Below are positions 34,519-46,100 of a DNA stretch of 64,000 bases, piece by piece. Under the pieces are notes generated by a model. It saw only the letters and a list, made by a program, of their open reading frames with translations, had not been told where the DNA came from and did not search any database. The translations under genes were made by a program, and so were the position numbers. The DNA lies in contig NZ_CYSG01000005.1 in NCBI RefSeq assembly GCF_001457775.1, forward strand, positions 1 through 64,000. Reading direction: 5' to 3'. Position 1 is the stretch's first letter. Each line of letters opens with the position of its first letter. The DNA is from Phaeobacter sp. CECT 5382. Lineage in GTDB: Bacteria > Pseudomonadota > Alphaproteobacteria > Rhodobacterales > Rhodobacteraceae.

Positions 34519-37500
34519 CCTGCCCGTGCTTTGCGGTTTGCCCGCATGGCCCGCCGTTTCGACATGGTGTCGGATTTGGCAGCCAGCGCGGCTTCATCTT
34601 GAACCGGATCATCGGGCTTTGTGCCGCCGCCCGCAAGGGTTTCGATATGGGCCGCAAGCCCGGCCAGTGTCGGGAAGCGGAAGATATCGGTGATTGAAAG
34701 CCTGGCCAGATCAAGTGCCGCACGGATATCGCGGTGTGCCTGAACTGCCAGCAGCGAGTGACCACCAAGCGCAAAGAAGTTGTCCTGTGCGCCAATGCCT
34801 TCGACGCCCAAGATCCGCGACCAGACGCTGGCGATCTCTGCCTGCACCCCGGCGCTAAGCGGCACCATGGCGGCTGGAGCTGTCTGCTGCGTCCCGGCTG
34901 TGTGCACTGGTTTTGGATCTGGCAGCGCCTTGCGGTCGATCTTTTTGTTGGGGGTCAGTGGAAAGGCATCGAGTGCGACCAGATGCGCCGGTACCATGAC
35001 CTCCGCAAGACGGCGGGACAGATAAGCCTTGGCCGCTCCCAGATCCACTGGTTTGTCGGCCTCCTGCGTGACATATCCAACCAGCTGCGCCGCTTCGCCC
35101 ACCTGACGCTCCACCACTACCGCGCCGGTAACATTGGGCTGGCTGGCCAGGGCGGCTTCGATTTCGCCCAGCTCGATCCGCTGGCCACGGATCTTGACCT
35201 GATGATCGGTGCGCCCGAGGAAATCCAGCGAGCCGTCAGACCGCCAGCGCACCAGATCGCCGGTGCGATACATGGTGCCAACTGCCACGGGATCCGCGAC
35301 AAAGCGGTCTGCGGTTAGCTCGGGCCGGTGCCAGTATCCACTGGTGACACCTTTGCCGCCAATATAGAGCTCTCCTGCGGCCCCCATCGGCACCGGGCGC
35401 TGCGCTTCGTCCAAGACATAGACCGCAGTATTGGCCAGCGGTGCGCCAATGTTGGCGACACCGGTGGGCACGCCCGCGAGATCTTGCATGGTGGACCAGA
35501 TTGTCGTCTCGGTCGGGCCATACATGTTGTGGATCTGTGCAGGCGTTGCCTCGCGCAGGGCACCAACCAGATCGCCGGGCAGGGCTTCGCCGCCAACAAG
35601 CAGATGCTGCAGGCGCCCCAGCACCATGCGGGCTTCGTCGTCCTGCACCAGCATGCGTGCCATCGAAGGCGTGCACTGCATATGGCTGACGCGATGGCGC
35701 ATCATCTGCGCCGACAGGGAGAAATCATCCGCAGCCAATTCCTGCGCAGTATTGGCACGGCGCAGCACTTCGGCCAGCGGTTTCAGCCCTTCGAGCACCA
35801 CATCCGGCGCGATGCCGTAGTCGATCAGGCAGGCGATCTCATCGACGCCGATACGTTTCAGTTGCTCGGTGCGGACCAAGGCGTCGTCAACAGTGCCAAA
35901 CAGGCCGGACTCTTCGAAATAGCGATCAAAGGCGAAGTCCAGAATGGCTTCCAGCTCTTCGCCGCTCAGCGCATCGAGCTGCATGTCAAAGGCATTGTTG
36001 ACGCCCTTGGGCCGTTTGAAGGCCGGAAAGGCCCAGGCATATTGCTTGATCAGCCCGGCGGCAGAGCGCAGGTAGTCCTTCATCGGCTCACGTGCGATGC
36101 GGCGTGCTTCTTCGCGGGTGTCGGCCAGATAGCTGTGCAACATCAGGGTGACTTTGAAATCTGCCGGATCATGGCCTGCTGCACGCAGGGCATCGTGATA
36201 GATGCGGATCTTGCCGCCGACCTCTTCGATGCTTTGACCCAAGAGATGCGTCAGCACATTGGCACCGATCTCGCCGGCCTCGCGCCAGGTGTCGGGATTG
36301 CCCGCCGTGGTCACCCAAACGGGCAGTTCCTTTGATACTGGGCGTGGCTGCGTCACGACGGCATGCGTGCTGCCATCCTTGCGCGGGAAATCCACTTCTT
36401 CGCCGCGCCAAAGCCTGCGCAGAGTGTCAATGCATTCATACATCGCAGGCTTGTTGGCGGGCGGGGTGTTTTCCGGGCGCAGCACAAAATCATCCGGCTG
36501 CCAGCCCGCTGCAATACCAAGCCCCGCGCGCCCATTGGTGAGGTTGTCAATCACCGACCATTCCTCGGCGACGCGGGCGGGGTGGTGCAATGGCGCCACG
36601 CAGGATCCTGCCCGCACGCTGAGATTGCTGGTCACGGCCGCTACCGCAGCACCCGTCACCGAAGGGTTCGGATAGGGGCCACCAAAGGCGTGGAAATGGC
36701 GTTCTGGCGTCCAGACCGCATTAAAGCCATTGGCATCGGCAAATTTGGCACCCTCTAGCAGCAGATGGTATTTGCGCGGACCGGGACCATCGTCATTGCC
36801 CCAGTAAAACAGGTTGAAATCCATCCGCCGGTCAGAAATCGCAATCGGGCCATTGGAGAGCTCAAGCCGGCTTTCGTCGCTCGACAGCACCAGTTTGAAG
36901 CCGCGCGACAGGGTCCAGAACAGTTCGAGCACCGAAATGTCAAACGACAGGCTGGTGACGGCCAGCCAGGTGTCGCCCACCTTGTGAGGGATGCGCGCAT
37001 CCATGGCGGCAAAGAAATTGGCGACATTGTCCTGACGCACCATCACGCCCTTTGGCGTGCCGGTAGAGCCGGAGGTATAGATCAGATAGGCCAGATCCGC
37101 GCCGGTGGCCGCACTTTGAACATTGGGCAGATCCGGGGGCGCAGCGGGCAGGCTGTCGACAGTGATCACCTCGGCAGCGCTCGAGGGCAGAGCTGCGCGC
37201 ATGGCCTCCTGTGTGACGATGACTGGCGCGCCACTGTCGGAAATGTAATGCGCGATGCGGTCACCGGGATAGGCGGGATCCAGCGGCACATAGGCGCCCC
37301 CGGCCTTGAGCACACCAAGGGTCGCGACCAGCAGATCCGCTGACCGCTTGATATAGACGCCAACCGGGATGCCGGGTTTTACGCCCTTATCCTGCAAATG
37401 CAGTGCTAGCGCATTGGCGCGGGCATTGAGGGCGGCGTAGCTGTAGCTTTCGCCTTCAAAGACCAGCGCGGTTGCCTCGGGGCTGCGCGCGACCTGCGCC

Positions 37501-39152
37501 TCAAATGCGTCTTGAATGGTCTGCTCTGTCGGCAGCGCTGTGGCGGTCTGGTTCCAGTCCTGCAACAGGGTTCTGCGTTCGGCTTCGGGCAGGATAGGCA
37601 GATCGGACAGGGCTGTGTCGGGATGGGATGCGATGACGCCCAGCAAAAGCTCCAGCCGCGCGGCGAGCAGCTCCGCGGCTGTGCTATCCAGCTGGGCGTC
37701 ATTCACATGCAGCGCCAAGGCGCCATCCATCAGCGAAACGGTGATAGCGCAGCCTGGCAGGGCTGCATCCCGATCCACTGAAATCCCGATGCCCGGCTGG
37801 CTTTGCGGGGCAAGCTCTGGGGCGCGGGCCACCAGATCAAGCGCAAAGCCGCCATGGTTGCGGGCGGTTTGGACCTCGGCCTTTACCTGACTTTCCAAGG
37901 TGTTCACAAGGGCATTACGCGTGGCGCGCAGCGGAACCCAGTCAGAAACCATACCAGCGGCAGCAGAGGCAACCGGTGTGGCAAAGGCAATATCTGCCTG
38001 ATCTTCGCCCGTGCTGAGCAGTGCCCAGGCGAGAATGGCGGTCAGGGTCTGGTCTTCGGACAGCTCGGATGGCTGCGTCAGCGCGTGGCGGCTGAAACTC
38101 TCTGTGCGGCCATGGGTGCTGCGCGGTTGGGACAGCGGGACAGTCACGGGCTGCATGTCTTTCAAGGCGCGGCGCCAATGCGCTTCGCCGCCTTGCGACG
38201 TGGTCATGGCCGCCGTCAGCGCATCCGCAGCCTCAGGCGAGAGTGCTGGCAATTGAGTGCCAACCGTGAGGAGCGCTGGCAGATCAACCGGGCTGCCTGC
38301 AAGGCTGGTGATATCTTCAAGCGCGATGGCCCCATCCCCGGTGGCCCCATCCCCGGTGGCGACAGTCACCACGGCCCCGGTGACGCTCAGTACGGTACCC
38401 GCGGCGACCCTTTTATCTGTGTCGGGAATGTCGGCAGGGCTGGCCTTGCCGATGCGCAGGATCTGATCGTCCAGGTGCAGTTTGGCGCAGCCCAGCGGGT
38501 TCCAGTAGGGGCCGAAATCCAATGCACGCACCAGATGGCACAGGGTCTGGGCCGGTTGCGAAAAATCCAGAATGGCGCCTGCAGCGGGGCGCAGGGCCTT
38601 GCTGAAGTAACTGCGCTGGCTCAGATCCTGCGGCTGGCGGTGCAGCGCGTCGCGGCTTAGTTGGTCCAGAACCTCGCCAAAACTGTCCATGGCGGCGGCA
38701 TAACATTTCGAGTTGAGGCTAAAGGCGGTTTCATCCTCGGCAATGTCGAACAGACGCTGGGCGAGGATATCGCCCTCATCCACGCCGCCCTCCATCATGT
38801 GCCAGGTGATGCCATGCTGGGCCTCGGCGTTGATCAGCGCCCAGTTCGGGGTGTTGAGCCCGGCATAGCGGGGCAGGGGGCCGTCGTGGAAATTCACCGC
38901 ACCTTTGGTCGCCCGTGCCAGTACAGCATCAGGGATCATGCGCAGATTGGCGATCGACAACAGCCAGTCGAAAGGCTGGTCAATCTCATTTGGGCTCTGG
39001 AGCAGCGCCAGCCCCTTTTGCCGGGCCCAGGCGCAGATATCCGCATCGGTCGAAACCACCGCCGTGATCTGGTGGCCGTCTGCCAGCACCGCGTCAGCGC
39101 AGCCAATCAACAAGGATTCATTGCCGATGACGACACAGGAAAAATGGCTCAT
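34515..39152 (-). CDS. NRPS: formyltransferase, truncated C, A with inserted monooxygenase, PCP
   Basis: A 1545-residue synthetase. Residues 1-250 form a formyltransferase with the N87/H89/D125 triad ([18 protein letters not shown]). About 320-520 resembles only the C-terminal half of a condensation domain, with no HHxxxDG. Adenylation motifs are A3 [11 protein letters not shown] (692), A4 FDIS (737), A5 NMYGPTET (1209), A7 YRTGDL (1295) and A10 with K1404. Residues about 776-1110 between A4 and A5 form a luciferase-like FMN monooxygenase of the MupA/Atu3671 type. My manual specificity code is D-I-L-Q-L-G-M-I-W-K, resembling glycine codes. The carrier serine is S1466 (GGHSL), followed by a basic tail. 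It probably forms a formyl-capped starter for the PKS. Confidence 0.88.
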   Translation of the reverse strand: MSHFSCVVIGNESLLIGCADAVLADGHQITAVVSTDADICAWARQKGLALLQSPNEIDQPFDWLLSIANLRMIPDAVLARATKGAVNFHDGPLPRYAGLNTPNWALINAEAQHGITWHMMEGGVDEGDILAQRLFDIAEDETAFSLNSKCYAAAMDSFGEVLDQLSRDALHRQPQDLSQRSYFSKALRPAAGAILDFSQPAQTLCHLVRALDFGPYWNPLGCAKLHLDDQILRIGKASPADIPDTDKRVAAGTVLSVTGAVVTVATGDGATGDGAIALEDITSLAGSPVDLPALLTVGTQLPALSPEAADALTAAMTTSQGGEAHWRRALKDMQPVTVPLSQPRSTHGRTESFSRHALTQPSELSEDQTLTAILAWALLSTGEDQADIAFATPVASAAAGMVSDWVPLRATRNALVNTLESQVKAEVQTARNHGGFALDLVARAPELAPQSQPGIGISVDRDAALPGCAITVSLMDGALALHVNDAQLDSTAAELLAARLELLLGVIASHPDTALSDLPILPEAERRTLLQDWNQTATALPTEQTIQDAFEAQVARSPEATALVFEGESYSYAALNARANALALHLQDKGVKPGIPVGVYIKRSADLLVATLGVLKAGGAYVPLDPAYPGDRIAHYISDSGAPVIVTQEAMRAALPSSAAEVITVDSLPAAPPDLPNVQSAATGADLAYLIYTSGSTGTPKGVMVRQDNVANFFAAMDARIPHKVGDTWLAVTSLSFDISVLELFWTLSRGFKLVLSSDESRLELSNGPIAISDRRMDFNLFYWGNDDGPGPRKYHLLLEGAKFADANGFNAVWTPERHFHAFGGPYPNPSVTGAAVAAVTSNLSVRAGSCVAPLHHPARVAEEWSVIDNLTNGRAGLGIAAGWQPDDFVLRPENTPPANKPAMYECIDTLRRLWRGEEVDFPRKDGSTHAVVTQPRPVSKELPVWVTTAGNPDTWREAGEIGANVLTHLLGQSIEEVGGKIRIYHDALRAAGHDPADFKVTLMLHSYLADTREEARRIAREPMKDYLRSAAGLIKQYAWAFPAFKRPKGVNNAFDMQLDALSGEELEAILDFAFDRYFEESGLFGTVDDALVRTEQLKRIGVDEIACLIDYGIAPDVVLEGLKPLAEVLRRANTAQELAADDFSLSAQMMRHRVSHMQCTPSMARMLVQDDEARMVLGRLQHLLVGGEALPGDLVGALREATPAQIHNMYGPTETTIWSTMQDLAGVPTGVANIGAPLANTAVYVLDEAQRPVPMGAAGELYIGGKGVTSGYWHRPELTADRFVADPVAVGTMYRTGDLVRWRSDGSLDFLGRTDHQVKIRGQRIELGEIEAALASQPNVTGAVVVERQVGEAAQLVGYVTQEADKPVDLGAAKAYLSRRLAEVMVPAHLVALDAFPLTPNKKIDRKALPDPKPVHTAGTQQTAPAAMVPLSAGVQAEIASVWSRILGVEGIGAQDNFFALGGHSLLAVQAHRDIRAALDLARLSITDIFRFPTLAGLAAHIETLAGGGTKPDDPVQDEAALAAKSDTMSKRRAMRANRKARAG
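38328..38357. repeat. 15-bp tandem duplication inside the NRPS linker
   Basis: GGCCCCATCCCCGGT occurs twice in perfect tandem. On the coding strand it gives two ATGDG-type pentapeptide units near residues 265-275, in the linker between the formyltransferase and the truncated condensation region. It keeps the frame, so it is tolerated length variation. Confidence 0.85.
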
Positions 39153-40192
39153 TTGAGATCCTCCGGGACCGGGGTGTGAAGGCGCGTTTCACTGACAGAT
39201 GAGGCTGAGACGGATGAGGTTGAGGTAGATGGGGCTGGTCGCGCAGCGGGGCGCAGATCATGAATGATCAAATCACGCAGAAAATAGTCGGGATCGGCTT
39301 GCGGTTTGCCCTGGAGCAGACGGCGCAGGCCGTAAACTAAACAGCCTGCAACGCGCGCCAGAGTGGCAACTGCGGCATAGAACGCCCCGTGGGTTTTACG
39401 AAAATAATGGCTACGCGACTGGAACCAATAGGCTGGTGTGCGCGTCCATTGCTTCATGCCGGTCGAGGCCGATCCTTCATGTGCGACAATGCTATCGGGC
39501 ACATAATGCGTGCGCCAGCCAGCCTGGGCGGCCCGGCGGCACAGATCGGTTTCCTCGAAATACAGGAAAAAAGTCTCGTCAAAGCCGCCGATCGCATCAA
39601 TGACGGGGCGGCGGATCATCAGGCTGGCGCCTGCGGTCCAGTCCACCTGGGATTCGGTCTTTGGCAGGCCTATGGCAACGACCCACGGCGCCAGCAGGCG
39701 GCTGAACAGCCCGGTGCGGGCCGCCATTTCAAATTCGCCTGCGATTGACGGAAAACGGAAGGCGGTGCAATGGGGCACGTCATCGGTGCCCTTGACGAAA
39801 GACCCGGCAAGACCGGCACCGGGGTGGTCGGCAAGAAAATCGCGCAGGGTGCCTATGGTGGTGCCTTGCACAAAGGCGTCCGAATTCAGCAGGTAATAGT
39901 AGTCCGGCGCGCTGCCATCCGACAGTCCGGCGGCAAAGCCGATGTTCATGCCGGCACCAAAGCCGCCGTTGACCTCTGAGCGGATCAACCGAAACTGGCT
40001 GTTTTCCAGCCAACCCCGTTGTTTTGCCCCCTGCTGCAGGGCCTCCCAGGAGCCATCACCGGATCCATTGTCGATCACCAAAACCTCGCCGGGCAGATCC
40101 CGCATTTCGGCGAGCGCCGCCTCTGCCGATCTGAGAGTCATCTCGGGGGTGCGGTAGTTCAGGATGATGGTGAGAATGCTGCCCTCTGCCAT
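39149..40192 (-). CDS. Glycosyltransferase family 2, rhamnosyltransferase-like
   Basis: A 347-residue GT-A enzyme resembling WbbL-type rhamnosyltransferases: [18 protein letters not shown] at the N-terminus, [10 protein letters not shown] as the DXD-like site near residue 100, and [25 protein letters not shown], the conserved acceptor/base region, near residue 220. The C-terminus is a Ser/Thr-rich tail. The gene lies between the PKS (4-base gap) and the NRPS (4-bp overlap), which suggests that a sugar is attached to their product or that polymer and product are made together. The start at 40192 is preferred; a longer frame would run into the PKS gene. Confidence 0.86.
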   Translation of the reverse strand: MAEGSILTIILNYRTPEMTLRSAEAALAEMRDLPGEVLVIDNGSGDGSWEALQQGAKQRGWLENSQFRLIRSEVNGGFGAGMNIGFAAGLSDGSAPDYYYLLNSDAFVQGTTIGTLRDFLADHPGAGLAGSFVKGTDDVPHCTAFRFPSIAGEFEMAARTGLFSRLLAPWVVAIGLPKTESQVDWTAGASLMIRRPVIDAIGGFDETFFLYFEETDLCRRAAQAGWRTHYVPDSIVAHEGSASTGMKQWTRTPAYWFQSRSHYFRKTHGAFYAAVATLARVAGCLVYGLRRLLQGKPQADPDYFLRDLIIHDLRPAARPAPSTSTSSVSASSVSETRLHTPVPEDLK

Positions 40193-40196
40193 GCTG

Positions 40197-43100
40197 TTAC
40201 TCCGCCGCCTGTGCATAGGTCTGATCGGCGTCAGGTTTCGGCGCGGACCGGCCTGGATCCGGCTCTCCGGGATCAAGCCGGGTCTGGATGGCCGCGGCCA
40301 GCGTGCTGGCATTGGGCAAAAGCACCATACTGTCGTGATCTCCAGGCACTTCGACCACCTCCAGCGTGGGGGCCCAGCGGCTCCAGTCATTGTCCGCAAA
40401 AACATATTCGCGTTCCTGGCTGACCCAGTTACCCCGGCTGACTTGCCAGTGAAGGTCCAGCGGCGGACGCAGCAGGGTCACCGGGCCCTGCCAGGGTTTC
40501 AGATCATAGACCTCGACTGCCTGGCGGAAAGCCAGTTCGATCTTGCGATTGTTGAAGCTGGGTGCTGTGCCGCTTTCAGCGGGGCGCGCGCGGCGTTTGC
40601 TGATCTCCCACAGGATGCGGTTCTTGGCCCATTCCAGCAGGTAGCCCGCTCCTTTTTTGCGCAGCTCCTGCAGTTTTATCAGGGCTTTGTCGGCTTGGTT
40701 GAGGCCGGGACGCACCGGCAGGGGCGTATCCAGCAGGATCAGGGCTGCGACGTCATCGCCTGCGGCCTGCACCTGCTGCGCCATCTCATAGGCGGTGATA
40801 CCGCCGCCGGAAAAGCCGCCCAACAGATAGGGGCCTTCGGGCTGGATCTGCTTGATCTCGGCCAGATAGTCACGGGCGGCAGCCTCGATGGTGTCATGTG
40901 GGGTTTCCGCCCCGATCAGCCCTTTTGCTTGCAACCCATAGATCGGGCGGTCGGTCCCTAGGATCTGCGCCAGATGGCGCAGGTTCAGCACATTGCCAAA
41001 CATACCAGCCACCAAAAACAGAGGTGACGTGTCTACATTTCCGGGTGCGGGTCCGGGGTGCAGTTGCACCAGATGGGTATAGCGCGGCGCATCGGCAGCG
41101 GCGGGTTCCGCCCCACCACCTGTCGAGGTCTGCGTGCCGGTGCCTCCCGCCTGGATCACCAGTTGCGCCAGCTTGGCGACACTGGGGGCTTCAAACAGGA
41201 CCGACAGCGCAAAATCCACATCGAACTGCCGCTTGATCTGCGCAAACAGCCGTACCGCGATCAACGAATGGCCACCAAGGTCAAAGAAACTGTCGGCTAC
41301 CCCAACCTGCGCCACGCCCAGCAGGCTCTGGAACAGAGCGGCGAGGCTTTCTTCGACCGGATTGGAGGGGGCGATATAATCCGTATCCAGATCCGGGCGT
41401 TCAAAGGTCTGGCTTTCATCCGCTGCGGCTTCGGTGGTGCTTTGATCCGTCTGGGCGATCAGGGCTGGCAGCTCCAAGGAGGAAATCACCACCTGACTGC
41501 GATTGCTGGTCAAGGCGCAGTTCAGCGCACGCTCCAAGGCTGCAGGCCCTTCGGCGGCGCGAATACCATTGCGCATATTGATCTGCAGGCGGCGCTCAGC
41601 CTCAGACAGGGGCTGGGTCGCAGGGCTGGCGACAAGCCCCAGCGCCTGCGCGTCTGTATCTGCTTCACTCTGCGGTGCTGTTGCCTCAAACCCAGCAACG
41701 AGCCGGGTCATCTGGAAGCCTTCGATTTCGACCAGAACTGTGCCGTCGGCATCGCTGAGGGTGATGTCGAAGCTGGCACTGGTGGCGTCGGAGCCGGGAT
41801 TGAGCCGCATATGGCTGTGGATCTGATCGGTGAGTGGCGCAAAGACCCGGATCATCTGGTACGAGACCGGTACCCAGAGGGCGCTGCCATCATAACCCGG
41901 CACCAGCGAAATCGCCCAACCGGTGGCCAGATCCATCAGGCCCGGATGCAGCAGACAGTGATCCTGCGCCGCTGCAGCAGGCAGGCGCAACTGCGCCAGA
42001 CCTTCGTCAGTTCCGAGCGCCATGTGTTCCAAAACTTGCCAGCGCGGACCAAACTTCAGATGTGCCTGCTGGGGCGAGCGCAGTGGGGTTGCGGGCGTGC
42101 CGCTGGTCACATCAGGGCAGCGTGCTGCAATTTCGGCCAGATCCAACGTCTTTGGCGCAGGGCTGCCTGGCAATGAGCTGTCTTGCAATGAGCTTGCTGG
42201 CAATGAGCTGTCTGGCAGCAGCGCTACACGCGCTTCGGCGTTGAGGGCATAGCCTTCGGAACTGAGACTGCTGTGGATGGCAAGATCATACTGCGTTGCT
42301 GCCCCAGCTGCTGGGGTTTGGGACGCAGGCGGCGAAAGTCGCAGAACCATGTCGCGAGGATGAGCTTCCTGGACCACCAGTGGGCGCAAAAAGTAGAGAT
42401 CACGGATTTCAAACGGGGTTTTCAAATCCAGCGCCGCAAGGGCTTCGGCAGCCCATTCGATATAGCCAGTGCCAGGGATGAGGGCAGTGCCAGATTTGGT
42501 CCGGTGCTCATCCAGCAGCCAGTCCTGTTGCGCCGAAAGTCTGCTGGTGAAAACCGGATTGCCAAAGCCGTCGAACTGCGTCTGCTCCAGCAGCGGCTGG
42601 GCACAGTCGCGCGGCTCTGTCGGGCCTTTGCCGCCCTGTCGCGCCGCGAGGGCTTCGGCGGCCATGCCGGTGTCGGCCCAGACGCCCCAGTCGACGGTGA
42701 CGACGCGGGTTTTGCTGCCCTGACGATGGGCCGCCCAGGCGTTGAGATATTCATTGGCGGCAACATAGTCGATCTGCCCCGCAGGCCATGTCACCGTTGA
42801 AGACGAGGAAAACAGCACCATCAGATCCAAGCTGCCATCGGGGAACAGCGCCTCCAGCACCCGCAGGCCGGTGACCTTGGGGGCCAGGACTGCGGCGATT
42901 TGGCTTTCGGATTTGGCCAGAATGGGGCCGTCATCTATATGCCCCGCAGCATGGATCACACCGTCGGGTGCGCCAAAGCGGCTTTCGATCTCGGTGAGGG
43001 CAGCCCGCATGTCGCCGCTGTTGCAGACATCGGCCGCCAAAGGCAGTACTGCGCCAGTGCCGATCTGTTCAAGATCCTGAATGGCCCGGATGCGCTGGGC

Positions 43101-46100
43101 CAGACGGTCAGAGGGGCCATGGGTTGTTAGATACTGGTCCCAGGTGTTGCGGGGCGGCAGGCCGTCGCGTGACAGCAGAGCAATCTTGGCGTCGTGGTGT
43201 TGCATCAGATGCGCGGCCACGCTGAACCCGATCCCGCCATAGCCGCCAGTGATCAGATAAATGCCACCGGTTTTGAACCCCATATTATTCGGAGCCGTTT
43301 CTGCAGCGCTCTTTGGCGTGAGTTCTGTCGTGGCATCCGGCAGCGTCAGCGCACGCCAGCTTTTTTCCAATCGCTTGTTGCCGCGCCAGGCGACGATGCT
43401 GTTTTGTGGCTCGGCCAGCAGCTCTTCGAGCAGGCGCGGCGTGAGATCTGTCGCCTCTGCTCCGCGCAATGCGGCCAGCAGGCCAGGTTGCTGCGGCAGC
43501 TCGATATCAATGGCACTGCAGGTGATCTGCGGGAACTCGCGCGGGATCACCCCGACAGGGCCGGCAATCAGCGCCTTTTCCGGGTAGGGCAGCGCCTCGT
43601 GGGCAACCTGTGCGGCACCGGTGGTAAAGACGCTCAGATGGATCGGATCAGCCAGATCCAGTCCGCCCAGCTCCTGTGCCAGAGCGGTGAGAGAGGCAAA
43701 GCCCATTTCCAAATTGCGATCAAAGAAGGAAGATCCGGGGCGGAAGATCTCTTCATTAGTGACAAGCCAGAAATGCGCGATGCGATTTGGCATGGCACCT
43801 GAGTCTGCCAGATCGGCCAGCAGGGCGGCATAGCCAAAGCGGCCCTGTTCCGGCGGCAGAATGTAGTCGCCATCCGCCAGTTTGGCATAGGTGTCACCAG
43901 CGCGCACAAGGCTGACTTGATGTCCTGCGGCGCGCAGGCGCGCGGATGTTGCCGTAGCCAACCCGCAGTCATCTGCAAAAATCAGCCAGTTTTGCGATGC
44001 CTCTGCCAGGTCGGTGTCGATATCATACTCGCAGTCTGCCAAACGCGGTCGCCAAGCCGGGCGATAGCCCCAGTCGGCGATGTTATCATGGCGCCGGGGC
44101 AGCGGTGTGCTTTCTTGCTGCTGTGTCGTGCCCGGCGCGATGAAATAGCGGCTTCTTTGGAACTGATAGCCGGGCAGCGGCAGGCGACGGCGCTTTGCCT
44201 CGCCCCAGATCTGATCCCAGTCGGCCTCGACGCCGCAGGCCCAGAGACGGCCAATGACGCCAAAGAAATAGGCGTCATCCATGATCTGCTGATCGGGGTG
44301 GCGCAGGGCGCTGAGAACCTGGCCTGGCTTGATATTTGGCGACAACTGGGCCAAAGCGCTCAGCGCCTTGCCGGGGCCGACCTCCAGGAAAACGCGACCG
44401 GGGGTGGCGGCGAGAGTTTCCATGCAGTCGGCAAAGCGCACAGTATTGCGAAGCTGTCCCACCCAGTAGTCGGGATCCATGGCCTGCTGCGGCGTCAAGA
44501 GCTGGCCAGAGCGGTTGGATATCACCGGGATTTGAGGGGCCGAAAGGCTGAGCTCGCTGAGAAAATCGCGGTATTCGGACAGAATACCGTCGAGCATGCG
44601 TGAGTGCGCCGCGATATCGATCTGGATACGCTGAAAATCCACTTCCTGCGCTGTCAGGCGCTGAGCCAGTGTATCAAGTGCGTCTTGCGGACCGGACACA
44701 GCCGTCAGGCTGGGGGCATTGACGCTGGCAATATCAAGATCCGCGCTGATCAGCGCCGCAACCTCAGCCAGTGGCAGAGCAATCGACAGCATGCCACCGG
44801 CTGGCACCCTGTCAAACAAACGCCCCCGTAGCAGCACGAGATCAATGCAGTCTTCAAATGAGATCACCCCGGCGAGACAGGCGGCGGTGTTTTCGCCCAT
44901 CGAATGGCCGACCAAGGCGGCCGGACGGATGCCCCAGCTGATCCAGAGCTGCGCCAGCGCATATTCCACGATCATGATCAGCGGCAATTGCACCGAGGGT
45001 TTCTGCAGTTCAGCATCGGCGGCGACCTCATCGCCCGCCTCGGGCAACCAAAGCGCGCGAATGTCATAGTCGAGTTGCGGCTGCAGATGGTCCAGGCCCC
45101 GGTCCATCCAGTCGGCAAAGACCGGCTCTGTCTCGTAAAGGTCGCGCGCCATGCCGGCATATTGTGCACCGCCACCGGGAAAGGAGAACACCACCTCCGG
45201 CGTGTCGCCAAGGCGATCATGGCTGAAGACCTGACGCGGATCGCCCTCGCGCAGCAGGGCCGCGGCTTCGGCGGCGCTTTCGGCAACCAGAACCCGGCGT
45301 TTGGCAAAACCGCGACGGCCTTCTTTCAGCGTATAGGCGACATCCGCCATATCCACATCCGGGTTGGCCTCCAGGTAGTCGGCAAGTGCCGCGCTATTGG
45401 CGGCAAGGGCGGATTTGGATTGGCCTGATAGGCACAGAACATGGAAGGGGAAATCGCTTTCCTCGGATGCGGCGCGTTGAGGCGCCTCCTCCAGAATGGC
45501 ATGGGCATTGGTGCCGCCGACGCCAAGCGCGTTGATCGCAGCGCGGCGTGGGCCCTTGTGCGATATCCAGGGTGCAAGCTCTGCGTTCACCCGGAAGGGA
45601 GAGGTGTCAAAATCGATCGCCGGATTGGGCGCTTCATAGCTCAGCGAGGGGGGGATTTCGCCCTGCGTCAAAGCCAGCGAGGTCTTGATCAGCCCGGCGA
45701 TGCCTGCGGCGGTGTCAAGGTGGCCGATATTGGTTTTGACCGATCCGATGCGGCAATAACCGGTCGCATCGGTGTCTGCGTTATATGCCTCGGTCAGGGC
45801 GGAAACCTCGATCGGATCGCCCAGATAGGTACCGGTGCCGTGGCATTCGACATAATCGATGGTTTCAGCCGAGATGTCGGCCGCCGCCAGTGCCTGACGG
45901 ATCGCGGCAGTCTGCCCACCGACCGAAGGCGCCAGGTATCCGGCCTTGTCGGCACCGTCATTGTTGATGGCAGAGCCTTTGATCACGGCCCAGATATGAT
46001 CACCATCCGCCTGCGCGTCTTCAAGCCTGCGCAGGGCAACCGCACCGGCGCCAGAGCCAAAGACGGTGCCCTGAGCGCGGTGGTCAAAGGCATGGCAATG

